From Methylotenera sp. (GTDB taxonomy: Bacteria > Pseudomonadota > Gammaproteobacteria > Burkholderiales > Methylophilaceae), in the NCBI GenBank assembly GCA_013816325.1, contig JACDEP010000063.1, forward strand, positions 4,156-11,950: a stretch of DNA of 7,795 nt, written 5' to 3'. How positions within the stretch are numbered: the first letter of the stretch is position 1; the number at the start of each line of letters is the position of its first letter. Position numbers and translations under genes: made by a program. Of the stretch, positions 1 through 6,994 are shown one piece after another. Under the pieces are notes generated by a model. The model had not been told where the DNA came from and made no database searches. It saw nothing but the letters and a program-made list of their open reading frames with translations.

Positions 1-41
1 ACAACGCTATTAACTAAGTACATGCAATAGGAATCAATGAA
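1..41 (+). other. Left-edge gap: probable end of upstream gene plus ribosome binding site of mgdB
   Basis: All three forward frames close within this short stretch: TAA at 11-13, TAA at 15-17 and TAG at 28-30. A gene entering from the left must therefore end here. From the usual composition of this cluster I expect mgdA (SoxB-like catalytic subunit), but too few codons are visible to identify it. AGGAA at 29-33 lies 8 bases before the ATG at 42 and is a plausible, moderately strong ribosome binding site for mgdB. Two earlier ATGs, at 22 and 37, run into stops almost at once. Confidence 0.4.
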
Positions 42-335
42 ATGAAACTTCTTACCTGCCCAGTGAATGGAACCAGACCGCTAAGTGAATTTATCTTTGG
101 CGGCGAATATCGGCAAGCACCTGAACAAAACTCCTGTACCGATGCAGAGTGGGCGGCTTATGTACATAACCGTCACGGCGCACCGGGGGATAAAAAGGAA
201 TGGTGGTATCACTCACCAAGCGGTACATGGTTTATTGCCGAGCGCAATACGTTGACAGACAAAGTTTCCAGTACTTATCTTTTAAGTCAAAAAAATCTAA
301 ATGAAGAAAAAGCAGCTCAGGAGGCAGGTAAATGA
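42..335 (+). CDS. mgdB: N-methylglutamate dehydrogenase subunit B (sarcosine oxidase delta-like)
   Basis: This 97-residue cytoplasmic protein belongs to the SoxD (sarcosine oxidase delta subunit) family and is the small structural subunit of the four-subunit N-methylglutamate dehydrogenase. Visible family marks are the N-terminal CPxNGxRxLSEF element (residues 6-17), GGE at 20-22, the SDAEW-like stretch TDAEW at 33-37, and WWYHSPSGTWF followed by ERNT (54-70). Length matches the family. In classical SoxD three cysteines and a histidine bind zinc. Here Cys6 and His57 remain, but the second cysteine is Asn9 and no cysteine follows His57, so zinc binding of that type looks lost. As I recall, the NMG-type SoxD proteins share this change. 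The stop overlaps the mgdC start by 4 bases (ATGA), which suggests coupled translation. Assignment to mgdB rather than a true sarcosine oxidase soxD rests mainly on the neighbouring gmaS and mgsABC genes. Confidence 0.9.
   Translation: MKLLTCPVNGTRPLSEFIFGGEYRQAPEQNSCTDAEWAAYVHNRHGAPGDKKEWWYHSPSGTWFIAERNTLTDKVSSTYLLSQKNLNEEKAAQEAGK
319..324 (+). promoter_or_regulatory. Ribosome binding site of mgdC
   Basis: A full AGGAGG Shine-Dalgarno sequence sits inside the last codons of mgdB, 7 bases before the mgdC ATG at 332. It fixes that start and supports coupled translation across the ATGA overlap. Confidence 0.85.
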
Positions 336-3241
336 GTTTTCGCATTCCTAAGCAAGCCAGAGAGTGGCTAAATCGCGATAAAAAAATCAATTTCACATTT
401 GAAGGTGAGACATTTACAGGATTTGAAGGCGATACCATCAGCAGTGCATTATGGGCTGCAGAGCAAAAAGTATTAGGCCGCAGCTTTAAGTATCATCGTC
501 CACGTGGTGTATTGAGCTTAGCTAACCACGATATCAACGTCATGCTGACTGATGGCACAGATACGAATATGCGTGGTGATATTGTTGAATTAAAAGAAGG
601 CATGTCGCTTAACGCGGTGAACACAATTGGCGGCGTTAAAAAAGATAAGAATAGTTATATTGATTCGATTTCGCCTTTGTTACCCGTGGGTTTTTACTAC
701 AAGGCGTTTCATACGCCGCGCCGTTTGTTTCCATTTTGGGAAAATATAATTCGCAAGGCCGCGGGATTGGGTGTCGTAAACTTTAACTATCCACGTATTC
801 TTAAACGCAAACAACATGCACACTGCGATTTATTAGTGATTGGTGCAGGCCCCACAGGCTTAACTGCGGCATACGAAGCGGCTCAGGCTGGTCTCGAAGT
901 TACTATTATTGATGAAAATCGTCATGCAGGCGGCAGTTTAGGCTACAACCGTGCTGGCGATAAGGCATCAGTTGAATACCTGGATGATTTATTAAATAAA
1001 GTCGTCAGACATCCAAAAATCACATTGCGCACAGACGCCTATGCAGCAGGATATTACCCTGATCACCTGATTCCAGTAGTCGAGGCAGGCGGCATCACTA
1101 AGTTTCGTGCAAAAGCGGTAATTGTGGCAAGCGGCGCATTTGAACAGCCACCCGTGTTCAGATACAACGATTTACCAGGCGTGATGCTAGGTTCTGCTGC
1201 ACAACGTTTAATCTACCGCTACAGCGTTAAACCATTCAATAACGGGATTGTGGTGACGGCTAATGATTATGGCTACCGTGTGGCGATCGATTTGCTGGAT
1301 GCAGGCACAAAAGTAGTAGCAGTGGTCGATTTACGTTCTGGATCTAACGGTGGATTACATGCTGCAGAGCTATACCGCCGCGGCATTAAAATCTATCCGG
1401 GCCATTGTGTTTACGAAGCGTTAGCCACTTCTGATAAATCTAGCGTAAGAGGCGCAGTCATCTGTGCTTATGACGATAAAGAAAACATAGCGCTGGCTGC
1501 CAATAAATTCACACTCGAATGTGATGGTATTGCCATGAGCGCAGGCTGGGCCCCCGCAGCTGCGTTGTTGTATCAAGCTGGCACAGGAATGCAATTTGAT
1601 TATGGTGTGCAGCAATTCGTGCCTAACCGCTTGCCGGAAGGTGTTTTTGCTGCAGGTAAAGTAAACGGCATTTATGATCTGGATCAGCGGATGCGTGATG
1701 GCATTCGGGCTGCAAGTGATGCCTTGCGCCATCTAGGACATTCAGTTGCTCCATATGCCATTGAAAAACATAATGGCCCCTCACCAAGTCATGCTTACCC
1801 AATGGTGCCGCATGCCAAAGGCAAGAATTTTGTAGATTTCGATGAAGATATCCAGATCAAAGATTTTGAGAATGCCGCTAAAGAAGGCTTCGATAATATT
1901 GAATTAATGAAGCGTTTCACAACAGTAGGCATGGGGCCAAGTCAAGGAAAGCATTCTAATATGAATGCGATTCGGATTCTGGCAAAAATTCGTAGTCTAC
2001 CAGTTGAAAAAATTGGTACCACTACTTCTAGACCATTCTTTCATCCGACCCCTATTGGTCATTTGGGCGGTCGTGGATTCCATCCGCATCGTTTGACTGC
2101 TATACATGATTGGCATCAAGCGCATGGCGCAGTGTTTACCGATATTGGCGCATGGAAAAGAGCCGCTTATTACCCCGCAGCTAATCATTCTAAAGAAGAT
2201 GCGATTCAAGCAGAGGCGATGGCAGTGCGTAAAAGCGCGGGCATTATCGATGCTAGCTCTTTTGGCAAAATTGAAATATATGGTCCGGATGCAGCAGAAT
2301 TTCTAGAACGCTTTTTCACGGGAAGTTATATCAGTCAGAAAGTTGGAAGCTGCCGGTATGTCTTATTACTGGATGAGTCTGGTGTGGTAGTAGATGACGG
2401 TATTGCAAGCCGTCTAGCAACAGATCTATTTTATCTTTCGATCGGCACATCCAATGCCGCTGCGGTCTATCGCGAAATGCAACGCTCTCAGCAGGAATGG
2501 CAGCTCAATATTGCCTTAGTCAATGTGACGGGTGCGTATGGGGCCATGAATATAGCTGGACCATCTGCTCGTGAAATCTTGGCATCACTCACAGACCTTG
2601 ACCTTTCTTATGAATCGTTCCCTATCAGTCACATTCAAGAAGCCGTTGTAGCAGGCGTGGAGGCTAGAGTCATCAGAGTGGCATTTGTATCTGATATGGC
2701 TTATGAGCTGCATGTGCCGATGGCACAATCACAGCATGTTTGGAATGCCCTGATTGAAGCAGGAAAAAAGCATGGCTTGCGTCCTTTTGGCAGTGATACT
2801 CAACGGTTGTTGCGCCTCGAAATGGGGCACCACATGCCTGGTATCGATACAGATGGTTTGACTAATCCATTTGAAATTGGCGCTGAATGGGCCATAAAAA
2901 TGGATAAGCCTTATTTTATCGGGCAAAGAAGTTTGAGCATCTTGGCTAAACGACCGCTGAGGAAGCAATTGGTGCCATTCGTACTTGCATCTAATTTCAA
3001 TGCCGACATGCCAATGGAATGTAATCTGGTGATTGATGGCAACGAAATCGCAGGACGCGTGACGAGTATTAGCTACAGTAAATTTATAGACCGTTGCATC
3101 GGTTTCGCTTTTGTAACGCCAGCTAAAAAAGCCGTCGGTTCAGAATTTCAGATACGCACTGATAGCGGCAGTCTGGTAACGGCTACTGTTGTAGAAACGC
3201 CATTTTTCAAGAACCAGATTAAAAGTCAAAAAGGAGCTTGA
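332..3241 (+). CDS. mgdC: N-methylglutamate dehydrogenase subunit C (sarcosine oxidase alpha-like)
   Basis: This 969-residue large subunit matches the full length of heterotetrameric sarcosine oxidase alpha chains. The domains in order are as follows. A ferredoxin-like Fer2_4 fold lies at about 15-100, with GRSFKYHRPRG at 49-59. A dinucleotide-binding FAD/NAD-type domain starts at about 164, with GAGPTG at 171-176 and DEN at 194-196. A second Rossmann half lies at about 303-335. The SoxA middle domain includes MGPSQGKHSNMN (534-545). An aminomethyltransferase (GcvT-like, folate-binding) domain spans about 600-870, with the paired aspartates D688-D689 that match the T-protein folate site, and LRLEMGHHMPGIDTDGLTNP at 827-846. 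A GcvT C-terminal barrel follows to the end. In the family, this subunit binds a nucleotide cofactor and passes the methylene group from the MgdA active site to tetrahydrofolate. The Fer2-like domain has no cysteine (the first in the protein is C165), so it should carry no 2Fe-2S cluster. Cytoplasmic; no signal peptide. Confidence 0.95.
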   Translation: MSFRIPKQAREWLNRDKKINFTFEGETFTGFEGDTISSALWAAEQKVLGRSFKYHRPRGVLSLANHDINVMLTDGTDTNMRGDIVELKEGMSLNAVNTIGGVKKDKNSYIDSISPLLPVGFYYKAFHTPRRLFPFWENIIRKAAGLGVVNFNYPRILKRKQHAHCDLLVIGAGPTGLTAAYEAAQAGLEVTIIDENRHAGGSLGYNRAGDKASVEYLDDLLNKVVRHPKITLRTDAYAAGYYPDHLIPVVEAGGITKFRAKAVIVASGAFEQPPVFRYNDLPGVMLGSAAQRLIYRYSVKPFNNGIVVTANDYGYRVAIDLLDAGTKVVAVVDLRSGSNGGLHAAELYRRGIKIYPGHCVYEALATSDKSSVRGAVICAYDDKENIALAANKFTLECDGIAMSAGWAPAAALLYQAGTGMQFDYGVQQFVPNRLPEGVFAAGKVNGIYDLDQRMRDGIRAASDALRHLGHSVAPYAIEKHNGPSPSHAYPMVPHAKGKNFVDFDEDIQIKDFENAAKEGFDNIELMKRFTTVGMGPSQGKHSNMNAIRILAKIRSLPVEKIGTTTSRPFFHPTPIGHLGGRGFHPHRLTAIHDWHQAHGAVFTDIGAWKRAAYYPAANHSKEDAIQAEAMAVRKSAGIIDASSFGKIEIYGPDAAEFLERFFTGSYISQKVGSCRYVLLLDESGVVVDDGIASRLATDLFYLSIGTSNAAAVYREMQRSQQEWQLNIALVNVTGAYGAMNIAGPSAREILASLTDLDLSYESFPISHIQEAVVAGVEARVIRVAFVSDMAYELHVPMAQSQHVWNALIEAGKKHGLRPFGSDTQRLLRLEMGHHMPGIDTDGLTNPFEIGAEWAIKMDKPYFIGQRSLSILAKRPLRKQLVPFVLASNFNADMPMECNLVIDGNEIAGRVTSISYSKFIDRCIGFAFVTPAKKAVGSEFQIRTDSGSLVTATVVETPFFKNQIKSQKGA
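3231..3236 (+). promoter_or_regulatory. Ribosome binding site of mgdD
   Basis: AAGGAG lies inside the 3' end of mgdC, 6 bases before the ATG at 3243. It supports that start over internal methionines such as the one at residue 40. Confidence 0.8.
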
Positions 3242-3242
3242 T

Positions 3243-3941
3243 ATGCAAGCACTTAATGAAAGCCTAAATGCAAAAAAAGATAGCAAAACAGCCTTAAAAA
3301 CTACACCTGTGGCGCATGCGTATATTAAGACCACGGCTAAATGGGCGATAGTGAATGAGATGGAAATAGCGGTTGAATTTGCAAGCAATGATATTGAGCA
3401 AACCCGGAAAAAAGTATTAGGTATTACCGATGTTAGCTGTTTTGAGCGTTACGGGATAAAGGGGCCACAAGCCTCGAAATGGCTTGCCGACCACGAGTTG
3501 GCAATACCATCCAATCCTAACTCTTGGGCGCTATCTAATCAAAAAGATCTGGTATTGAGATTAGGTTCAAGTGAATTCTTGATTGAAGATCAATTAGATG
3601 ATGTGGCTAGCAAAAAATTAGCTGATATTACGAGAGTAGAGGGTCTCTATCCAGTAGTGCGCGCTGATGCAGCTTTCATATTAAGCGGTAGTGAAGTGCT
3701 TAATTTGTTTTCTGAGTTGTGCTCATTAGATTTACGCGATTCCTCGCTGCTGGCTAACGATGTAGTCATGACACAAGTCGCGGGAATATCGGCAATAGTG
3801 ATGCGCCAAAATTTAAATGGCGAGCAAGTTTACAGACTTTGGTGTGATGGCACTTACGGATCATATATGTGGGAAATGTTATTAGAAGTTGCGGTTGAAT
3901 TAGGTGGTGGAGCAGTAGGGCTTTCTAGTTATAAAAACTAA
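3243..3941 (+). CDS. mgdD: N-methylglutamate dehydrogenase subunit D (sarcosine oxidase gamma-like)
   Basis: This 232-residue protein resembles the SoxG (sarcosine oxidase gamma) family, a small partner that packs on the folate-binding part of the alpha chain and has itself an aminomethyltransferase-like fold. The supporting segments are VLGITDVSCFERYGIKGP (58-75), WALSNQKDLVLRLGSSEFLI (95-114) and the C-terminal GTYGSYMWEMLLE (203-215). SoxG proteins diverge strongly, so position matters: the gene starts one base after the mgdC stop and completes the B-C-D subunit order. The first 30 or so residues are rich in Lys, Thr and Ala and precede the conserved core, making the protein somewhat longer than many SoxG chains. 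The strong ribosome binding site directly upstream supports the long form. No membrane segment or signal peptide is seen. The gene is last in the dehydrogenase block and is followed by an 80-base gap. Confidence 0.88.
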   Translation: MQALNESLNAKKDSKTALKTTPVAHAYIKTTAKWAIVNEMEIAVEFASNDIEQTRKKVLGITDVSCFERYGIKGPQASKWLADHELAIPSNPNSWALSNQKDLVLRLGSSEFLIEDQLDDVASKKLADITRVEGLYPVVRADAAFILSGSEVLNLFSELCSLDLRDSSLLANDVVMTQVAGISAIVMRQNLNGEQVYRLWCDGTYGSYMWEMLLEVAVELGGGAVGLSSYKN

Positions 3942-4021
3942 AGTTAATACTGTACTTGTGTTGATAACAGTGTTGGTCGCTTATAAATGTTGCGGATAAA
4001 TTTGATTTTCAGGGAGTAGTA
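3942..4021 (+). promoter_or_regulatory. Intergenic gap before gmaS: candidate promoter, imperfect dyad and ribosome binding site
   Basis: A possible sigma70-type promoter is TTGATA (3961-3966) with TATAAA (3982-3987), but the 15-base spacer is short, so the call is weak. An imperfect dyad, AATACTGT (3946-3953) and ACAGTGTT (3967-3974), pairs at all eight positions if one G-T wobble is allowed. It flanks a 13-base centre and overlaps the putative -35. It has no following T-run, so it is not a convincing terminator. GGGAG (4012-4016) is the gmaS ribosome binding site, 5 bases before the ATG. I saw no sigma54-type GG/GC element with correct spacing. Confidence 0.35.
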
Positions 4022-5356
4022 ATGAAAACGTTAGATGAAGCAAAAAAGTTTTTAAAAGACAATAACGTCAAGTATGTATTGGCACAGTTTGTCGATATAC
4101 ATGGCGTAGCAAAAGTGAAATCCGTGCCTGCTGAACATATCGGTAGCATACTTAAAGGCGGAGCCGGTTTTGCTGGTGGTGCAATCTGGGGTATGGGTAT
4201 TGCGCCAAATGGCCCGGATTATATGGCGGTAGGTGATTTATCAACCCTATCCCTGATGCCTTGGCAACCTGGTTATGCACGTATTATCTGTGATGGCCAC
4301 GTTGAAGGTAAACCTTACGGTCACGATTCACGCGTAGTGCTCAAAGCACAGACTGATCGTCTGGCTAAAAATGGCTGGATTCTTTACACAGGACTAGAAC
4401 CAGAATTCTCTTTACTTCGTATCGATGAAAAAGGTGCTATTCATCCGAGTGACCCCACTGATGTTTTACAAAAACCATGCTATGACTATAAGAGCATGTC
4501 TAAGCAATCAGCGTTTTTAGAGCGTTTGACTGAAACACTCATTGCTGCTGGCCTAGACATTTATCAAATCGACCATGAAGATGCAAATGGTCAATTTGAA
4601 ATTAATTACACCTATGCAGACTGTATGAAAAGCGCGGACGACTACTTGATGTTCAAAATGGCTGCGAGCCATATCGCACACGAGCTAGGTCTGGTTTGCT
4701 CATTTATGCCTAAACCTTTTGGTAACCGTCCAGGTAACGGTATGCATATGCACATGTCGATTGGTGACGGCAATAAAAGCTTATTTCAGGATGATAATGA
4801 CTCGACTGGGCACGGCTTATCAAAACTGGCTTACCACTTTATGGGCGGCATACTCACACACGCACCAGCGCTTACAGCGCTTGCTTGCCCCACTGTTAAC
4901 TCTTACAAACGCTTGGTTGTAAGTCAGTCATTGACAGGCTCGACTTGGGCGCCAGCGTATGTTTCATATGGCAACAATAACCGCTCAACGATGGTACGTA
5001 TCCCGTATGGCCGTCTTGAACTGCGCTTACCTGATGGCAGCTGTAACCCTTATCTCACAACTGCAGCGGTGATTGCTGCAGGGTTGGACGGTGTTGAGCG
5101 TGAATTACATCCTGGTGCGGGCCATGCTAATAACTTATATGACTTAACCCCTGCACAAATGCGCGAACAGGGCATTGGCATATTGCCGCAAGGGTTAAAT
5201 GAGGCAATAGATCAGCTTGAAAGTAACAAAGTCATTCGTGATGCACTGGGTGACGCGTTATCAGAGGAGTTCATCAAAATTAAACGTGCTGAGTGGCTGG
5301 AATATCAACGTCATGTATCTGATTGGGAAATCAAACGCTACGTAGAGTTTTTCTAG
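4022..5356 (+). CDS. gmaS: Gamma-glutamylmethylamide synthetase
   Basis: GmaS joins methylamine to the gamma-carboxyl of glutamate at the cost of ATP, giving gamma-glutamylmethylamide, the first step of the NMG pathway. At 444 residues it has glutamine synthetase length and plan. A beta-grasp N-terminal domain covers about 15-100 (LAQFVDIHGVAKVKSVP at 20-36) and the catalytic domain follows. Visible active-site marks are EPE (126-128), HEDANGQFE (185-193), NGMHMHMS (239-246), NSYKRL (293-298), NRSTMVRIP (320-328) and RLELRLPD (331-338), so the metal, ATP and glutamate ligands look intact. The choice of GmaS over GlnA rests on overall family resemblance and on the position between the mgd and mgs genes; sequence alone makes a GlnA-like paralogue possible but unlikely. 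The motif NLYDL at 371-375 matches the adenylylation-site loop of enterobacterial GlnA. The gene has its own gap on each side, which would allow separate expression. Confidence 0.93.
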   Translation: MKTLDEAKKFLKDNNVKYVLAQFVDIHGVAKVKSVPAEHIGSILKGGAGFAGGAIWGMGIAPNGPDYMAVGDLSTLSLMPWQPGYARIICDGHVEGKPYGHDSRVVLKAQTDRLAKNGWILYTGLEPEFSLLRIDEKGAIHPSDPTDVLQKPCYDYKSMSKQSAFLERLTETLIAAGLDIYQIDHEDANGQFEINYTYADCMKSADDYLMFKMAASHIAHELGLVCSFMPKPFGNRPGNGMHMHMSIGDGNKSLFQDDNDSTGHGLSKLAYHFMGGILTHAPALTALACPTVNSYKRLVVSQSLTGSTWAPAYVSYGNNNRSTMVRIPYGRLELRLPDGSCNPYLTTAAVIAAGLDGVERELHPGAGHANNLYDLTPAQMREQGIGILPQGLNEAIDQLESNKVIRDALGDALSEEFIKIKRAEWLEYQRHVSDWEIKRYVEFF

Positions 5357-5372
5357 TTTTAATTAAAAGTAG
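5353..5372. repeat. Near-perfect 20-bp palindrome across the gmaS stop codon
   Basis: The sequence CTAGTTTTAATTAAAAGTAG is an inverted repeat with a single mismatched pair (G5356/G5369). Its core, TTTTAATTAAAA (5357-5368), is a perfect palindrome. The site begins in the last codons of gmaS. It has no spacer loop and is almost all A and T, so it makes a poor RNA hairpin. It could be a protein-binding dyad or simply chance in AT-rich DNA. Confidence 0.4.
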
Positions 5373-5416
5373 TTATTTAATGATATTTATTTCACTAAAT
5401 TCGTAAGGAGATAGAC
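5357..5416 (+). promoter_or_regulatory. AT-rich gap between gmaS and mgsA, with strong ribosome binding site
   Basis: This 60-base gap is strongly AT-rich and ends in AAGGAG (5405-5410), 6 bases before the mgsA ATG at 5417. Several TATTTA-like strings could act as -10 elements, but none pairs with a clear -35, so I do not name a promoter. No GC-rich hairpin with a T-run is present, so gmaS and mgsA may be co-transcribed. Confidence 0.4.
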
Positions 5417-6313
5417 ATGTGTGGAATTGTAGGATTGTTGGTTAAAAACCAAAAAATGCGTGACTCAATCGGTGAGCTCATGCTGCCAATGTTAATTGGT
5501 ATGACAGAACGCGGACCAGATTCTGCCGGGCTTGCGATGTTTGGCGCGCCCGTTGCAGCAGATTCAAGAAAATTCAGCCTGTATTCAGGTGTAGCAGACT
5601 TTAACTGGACCAAATTAGGCCATGATTTTGAACAGCATCTAAGCGTTAAAGCGAAGATTGAGCCAAAAGCTAATCATGCCGTGCTAACTACTACTTTAGA
5701 GCCAGCAACGGTCAAAGTTTGGCTAAAAGAACATTATCCGCTGTTGCATCTGTTGTCTGTTGGACAGTTGATGGACATCTATAAAGATGTTGGCACACCA
5801 GCGCAGGTCGCGGATCGTTATGACTTTAAAAACTTCAAGGGTACGCACTTGGTTGGTCATACCCGTATGGCGACTGAATCAGCGGTAACCCCTGCGCATG
5901 CGCATCCATTTACTGCCGGTGAAGACTGGTGCCTGGTACATAACGGTTCATTATCAAATGCAAACAGCTTACGCCGTAAATTGCAAAAAGAAGGCATTGA
6001 GTTTGAAACAGATAATGATACTGAAGCCGCTTGCCGTTTTCTGCAATGGCGTATGCGTGAGGGTGATGACCTTGAAACTGCATTGAACCATGGTTTTGAA
6101 GAGTTAGATGGTTTCTACACTTTGTTAATGGGCACACGTAATCAGTTAGCACTTGTACGCGATCCATTTGGATGCAAACCAGCGATTATTGCTGAGCACG
6201 ATGATTACGTGGCCATTGCTTCAGAGTTCCGCTCATTAGCACATCTGCCAGATATTAAAAATGCGAAGGTGTTTGAACCTTCACCTAAGGAGATGTATGT
6301 ATGGAAACTCTAA
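5417..6313 (+). CDS. mgsA: N-methylglutamate synthase subunit A (class II glutamine amidotransferase)
   Basis: This 298-residue protein is a stand-alone class II (Ntn-hydrolase) amidotransferase domain, equivalent to the N-terminal glutaminase part of glutamate synthase (GltB1-like). The sequence starts MCGIVG, so removal of Met exposes Cys2 as the expected nucleophile, which confirms the start. Other active-site marks are ERGPDSAG (31-38), GHTRMATES (147-155), HNGSLSN (175-181), DNDTEAA (199-205) and RDPFGCKP (248-255). In this pathway the domain is thought to attack gamma-glutamylmethylamide and release methylamine, rather than ammonia from glutamine, for transfer to the MgsC site. The segment at about 55-140, between the PDSAG and HTR motifs, is long compared with PurF-type domains and is typical of this separate subunit class. 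The 3' end overlaps mgsB by 13 bases, so the two are probably translated together. Confidence 0.94.
   Translation: MCGIVGLLVKNQKMRDSIGELMLPMLIGMTERGPDSAGLAMFGAPVAADSRKFSLYSGVADFNWTKLGHDFEQHLSVKAKIEPKANHAVLTTTLEPATVKVWLKEHYPLLHLLSVGQLMDIYKDVGTPAQVADRYDFKNFKGTHLVGHTRMATESAVTPAHAHPFTAGEDWCLVHNGSLSNANSLRRKLQKEGIEFETDNDTEAACRFLQWRMREGDDLETALNHGFEELDGFYTLLMGTRNQLALVRDPFGCKPAIIAEHDDYVAIASEFRSLAHLPDIKNAKVFEPSPKEMYVWKL
6287..6292 (+). promoter_or_regulatory. Ribosome binding site of mgsB inside mgsA
   Basis: AAGGAG lies within the last mgsA codons, 8 bases before the ATG at 6301. It decides the mgsB start and explains the 13-base overlap of the two genes. The nearby ATG at 6293 is in the mgsA frame and the one at 6297 is in the third frame; neither opens mgsB. 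Confidence 0.75.
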
Positions 6314-6993
6314 AATTTGATTTAGATGTGAAACCATTACGCGAGATTAACCAATTGCTTCATGGTGATGCAGCCGGATTAAATGGAAAAGCAATCGTCA
6401 TTGAGAATCCTAACGGTGCGCATAATATCGCAGTAGGGCTAAAGTCAGAAGTTGATGTCACTATTAAAGGCCATGCAGGCTACTACGCAGCAGGTATGAA
6501 TCAAATCGCGAAAGTGACGATTGAGGGCAGTGCAGGTAGCGGCGTTGCAGAAAACATGATGTCGGGCCACGTGCATGTGAAAGGCTTTGCATCTAATGCT
6601 GCTGGCGCAACAGCAAACGGCGGTTTATTGGTGATTGACGGTGATGCTGGTTTGCGTTGCGCGATCGCATTAAAAGGTGCCGACGTTGTAGTGGGTGGTT
6701 CTGTGGGCAGTTTTTCAGCGTTTATGGCACAAGCAGGCAACTTTGTGATTCTAGGTGATGCAGGTGAGGGTCTAGGTGACTCCATTTACGAAGCTAAGAT
6801 TTTTGTGCGGGGTAAAGTGAAAAGCTTAGGCGCAGATTGCGAAGAAAAAACCACCAGTGCTGAAGATAGAAAAATTCTAGCTGATTTATTGGTTAAGTCT
6901 GGCCATGCAGATGTGAATCCAGATAGCTTCCAACAATATGGTTCTGCACGCACGCTTTACCACTTCCATGTCGATAATGCAGGAGCCTATTAA
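6301..6993 (+). CDS. mgsB: N-methylglutamate synthase subunit B (GltB C-terminal, GXGXG beta-helix domain)
   Basis: This 230-residue protein corresponds to the C-terminal beta-helix domain of glutamate synthase (GltB3-like), here a free subunit. It shows the expected run of Gly-rich beta-helix turns: IKGHAGYYAAG (55-65), IEGSAGSGVAENM (74-86), VKGFASNAAGATANGG (93-108), IDGDAGLRCAIALKG (112-126), VGGSVGSFSAFMAQAG (131-146) and LGDAGEGLGDSIYEAKIFVRG (151-171). Cofactor-free in this family, it acts as scaffold between the amidotransferase and FMN domains. The same fold is found in FwdC/FmdC formylmethanofuran dehydrogenase subunits and in GlxC, so the flanking mgsA and mgsC are needed to fix the role. 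The C-terminal tail from about 180, with a charged helix-like part and then YHFHVDNAGAY, follows the last helix turn. The stop is followed by one base and then the mgsC start. Confidence 0.92.
   Translation: METLKFDLDVKPLREINQLLHGDAAGLNGKAIVIENPNGAHNIAVGLKSEVDVTIKGHAGYYAAGMNQIAKVTIEGSAGSGVAENMMSGHVHVKGFASNAAGATANGGLLVIDGDAGLRCAIALKGADVVVGGSVGSFSAFMAQAGNFVILGDAGEGLGDSIYEAKIFVRGKVKSLGADCEEKTTSAEDRKILADLLVKSGHADVNPDSFQQYGSARTLYHFHVDNAGAY
6981..6985 (+). promoter_or_regulatory. Ribosome binding site of mgsC
   Basis: AGGAG lies inside the last codons of mgsB, 9 bases before the ATG at 6995. It supports that start for mgsC. Confidence 0.7.
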
Positions 6994-6994
6994 A

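Noticed and set aside
232..438. 68-codon - strand frame across the mgdB/mgdC overlap
   Set aside because: It is antisense to two supported genes and its translation resembles no known family.
1421..1732. 103-codon open frame on the - strand inside mgdC
   Set aside because: Lies wholly within a full-length, well-conserved coding region; no credible ribosome binding site or recognisable domain.
3140..3388. 82-codon - strand frame with a hydrophobic stretch across the mgdC/mgdD join
   Set aside because: The hydrophobic look is what antisense of Lys/Ala-rich coding gives; both + strand genes here are supported by family matches and ribosome binding sites.
42..3941. True heterotetrameric sarcosine oxidase (soxDAG)
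   Set aside because: The adjoining gmaS and mgsABC and the altered SoxD zinc site point to N-methylglutamate dehydrogenase; glycine betaine or sarcosine genes such as glyA are not seen alongside.
3946..3974. Rho-independent terminator after mgdD
   Set aside because: The stem is AU-rich with a G-U pair and a 13-base loop, and no T-run follows.
3973..3993. Sigma54 promoter (GG near -24, GC near -12) upstream of gmaS
   Set aside because: The GG (3975-3976) and GC (3992-3993) doublets are 15 bases apart rather than the required 10.
6501..6785. 94-codon open frame on the - strand, antisense to mgsB
   Set aside because: Pro/Ala-rich translation with no family features; it mirrors the Gly/Ala-rich repeats of the well-supported mgsB gene.
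6503..6813. Tandem DNA repeats suggested by recurring GGTGATGCAGGT-like strings in mgsB
   Set aside because: They reflect the protein's GXGXG beta-helix turns; at DNA level the copies are diverged and irregularly spaced.
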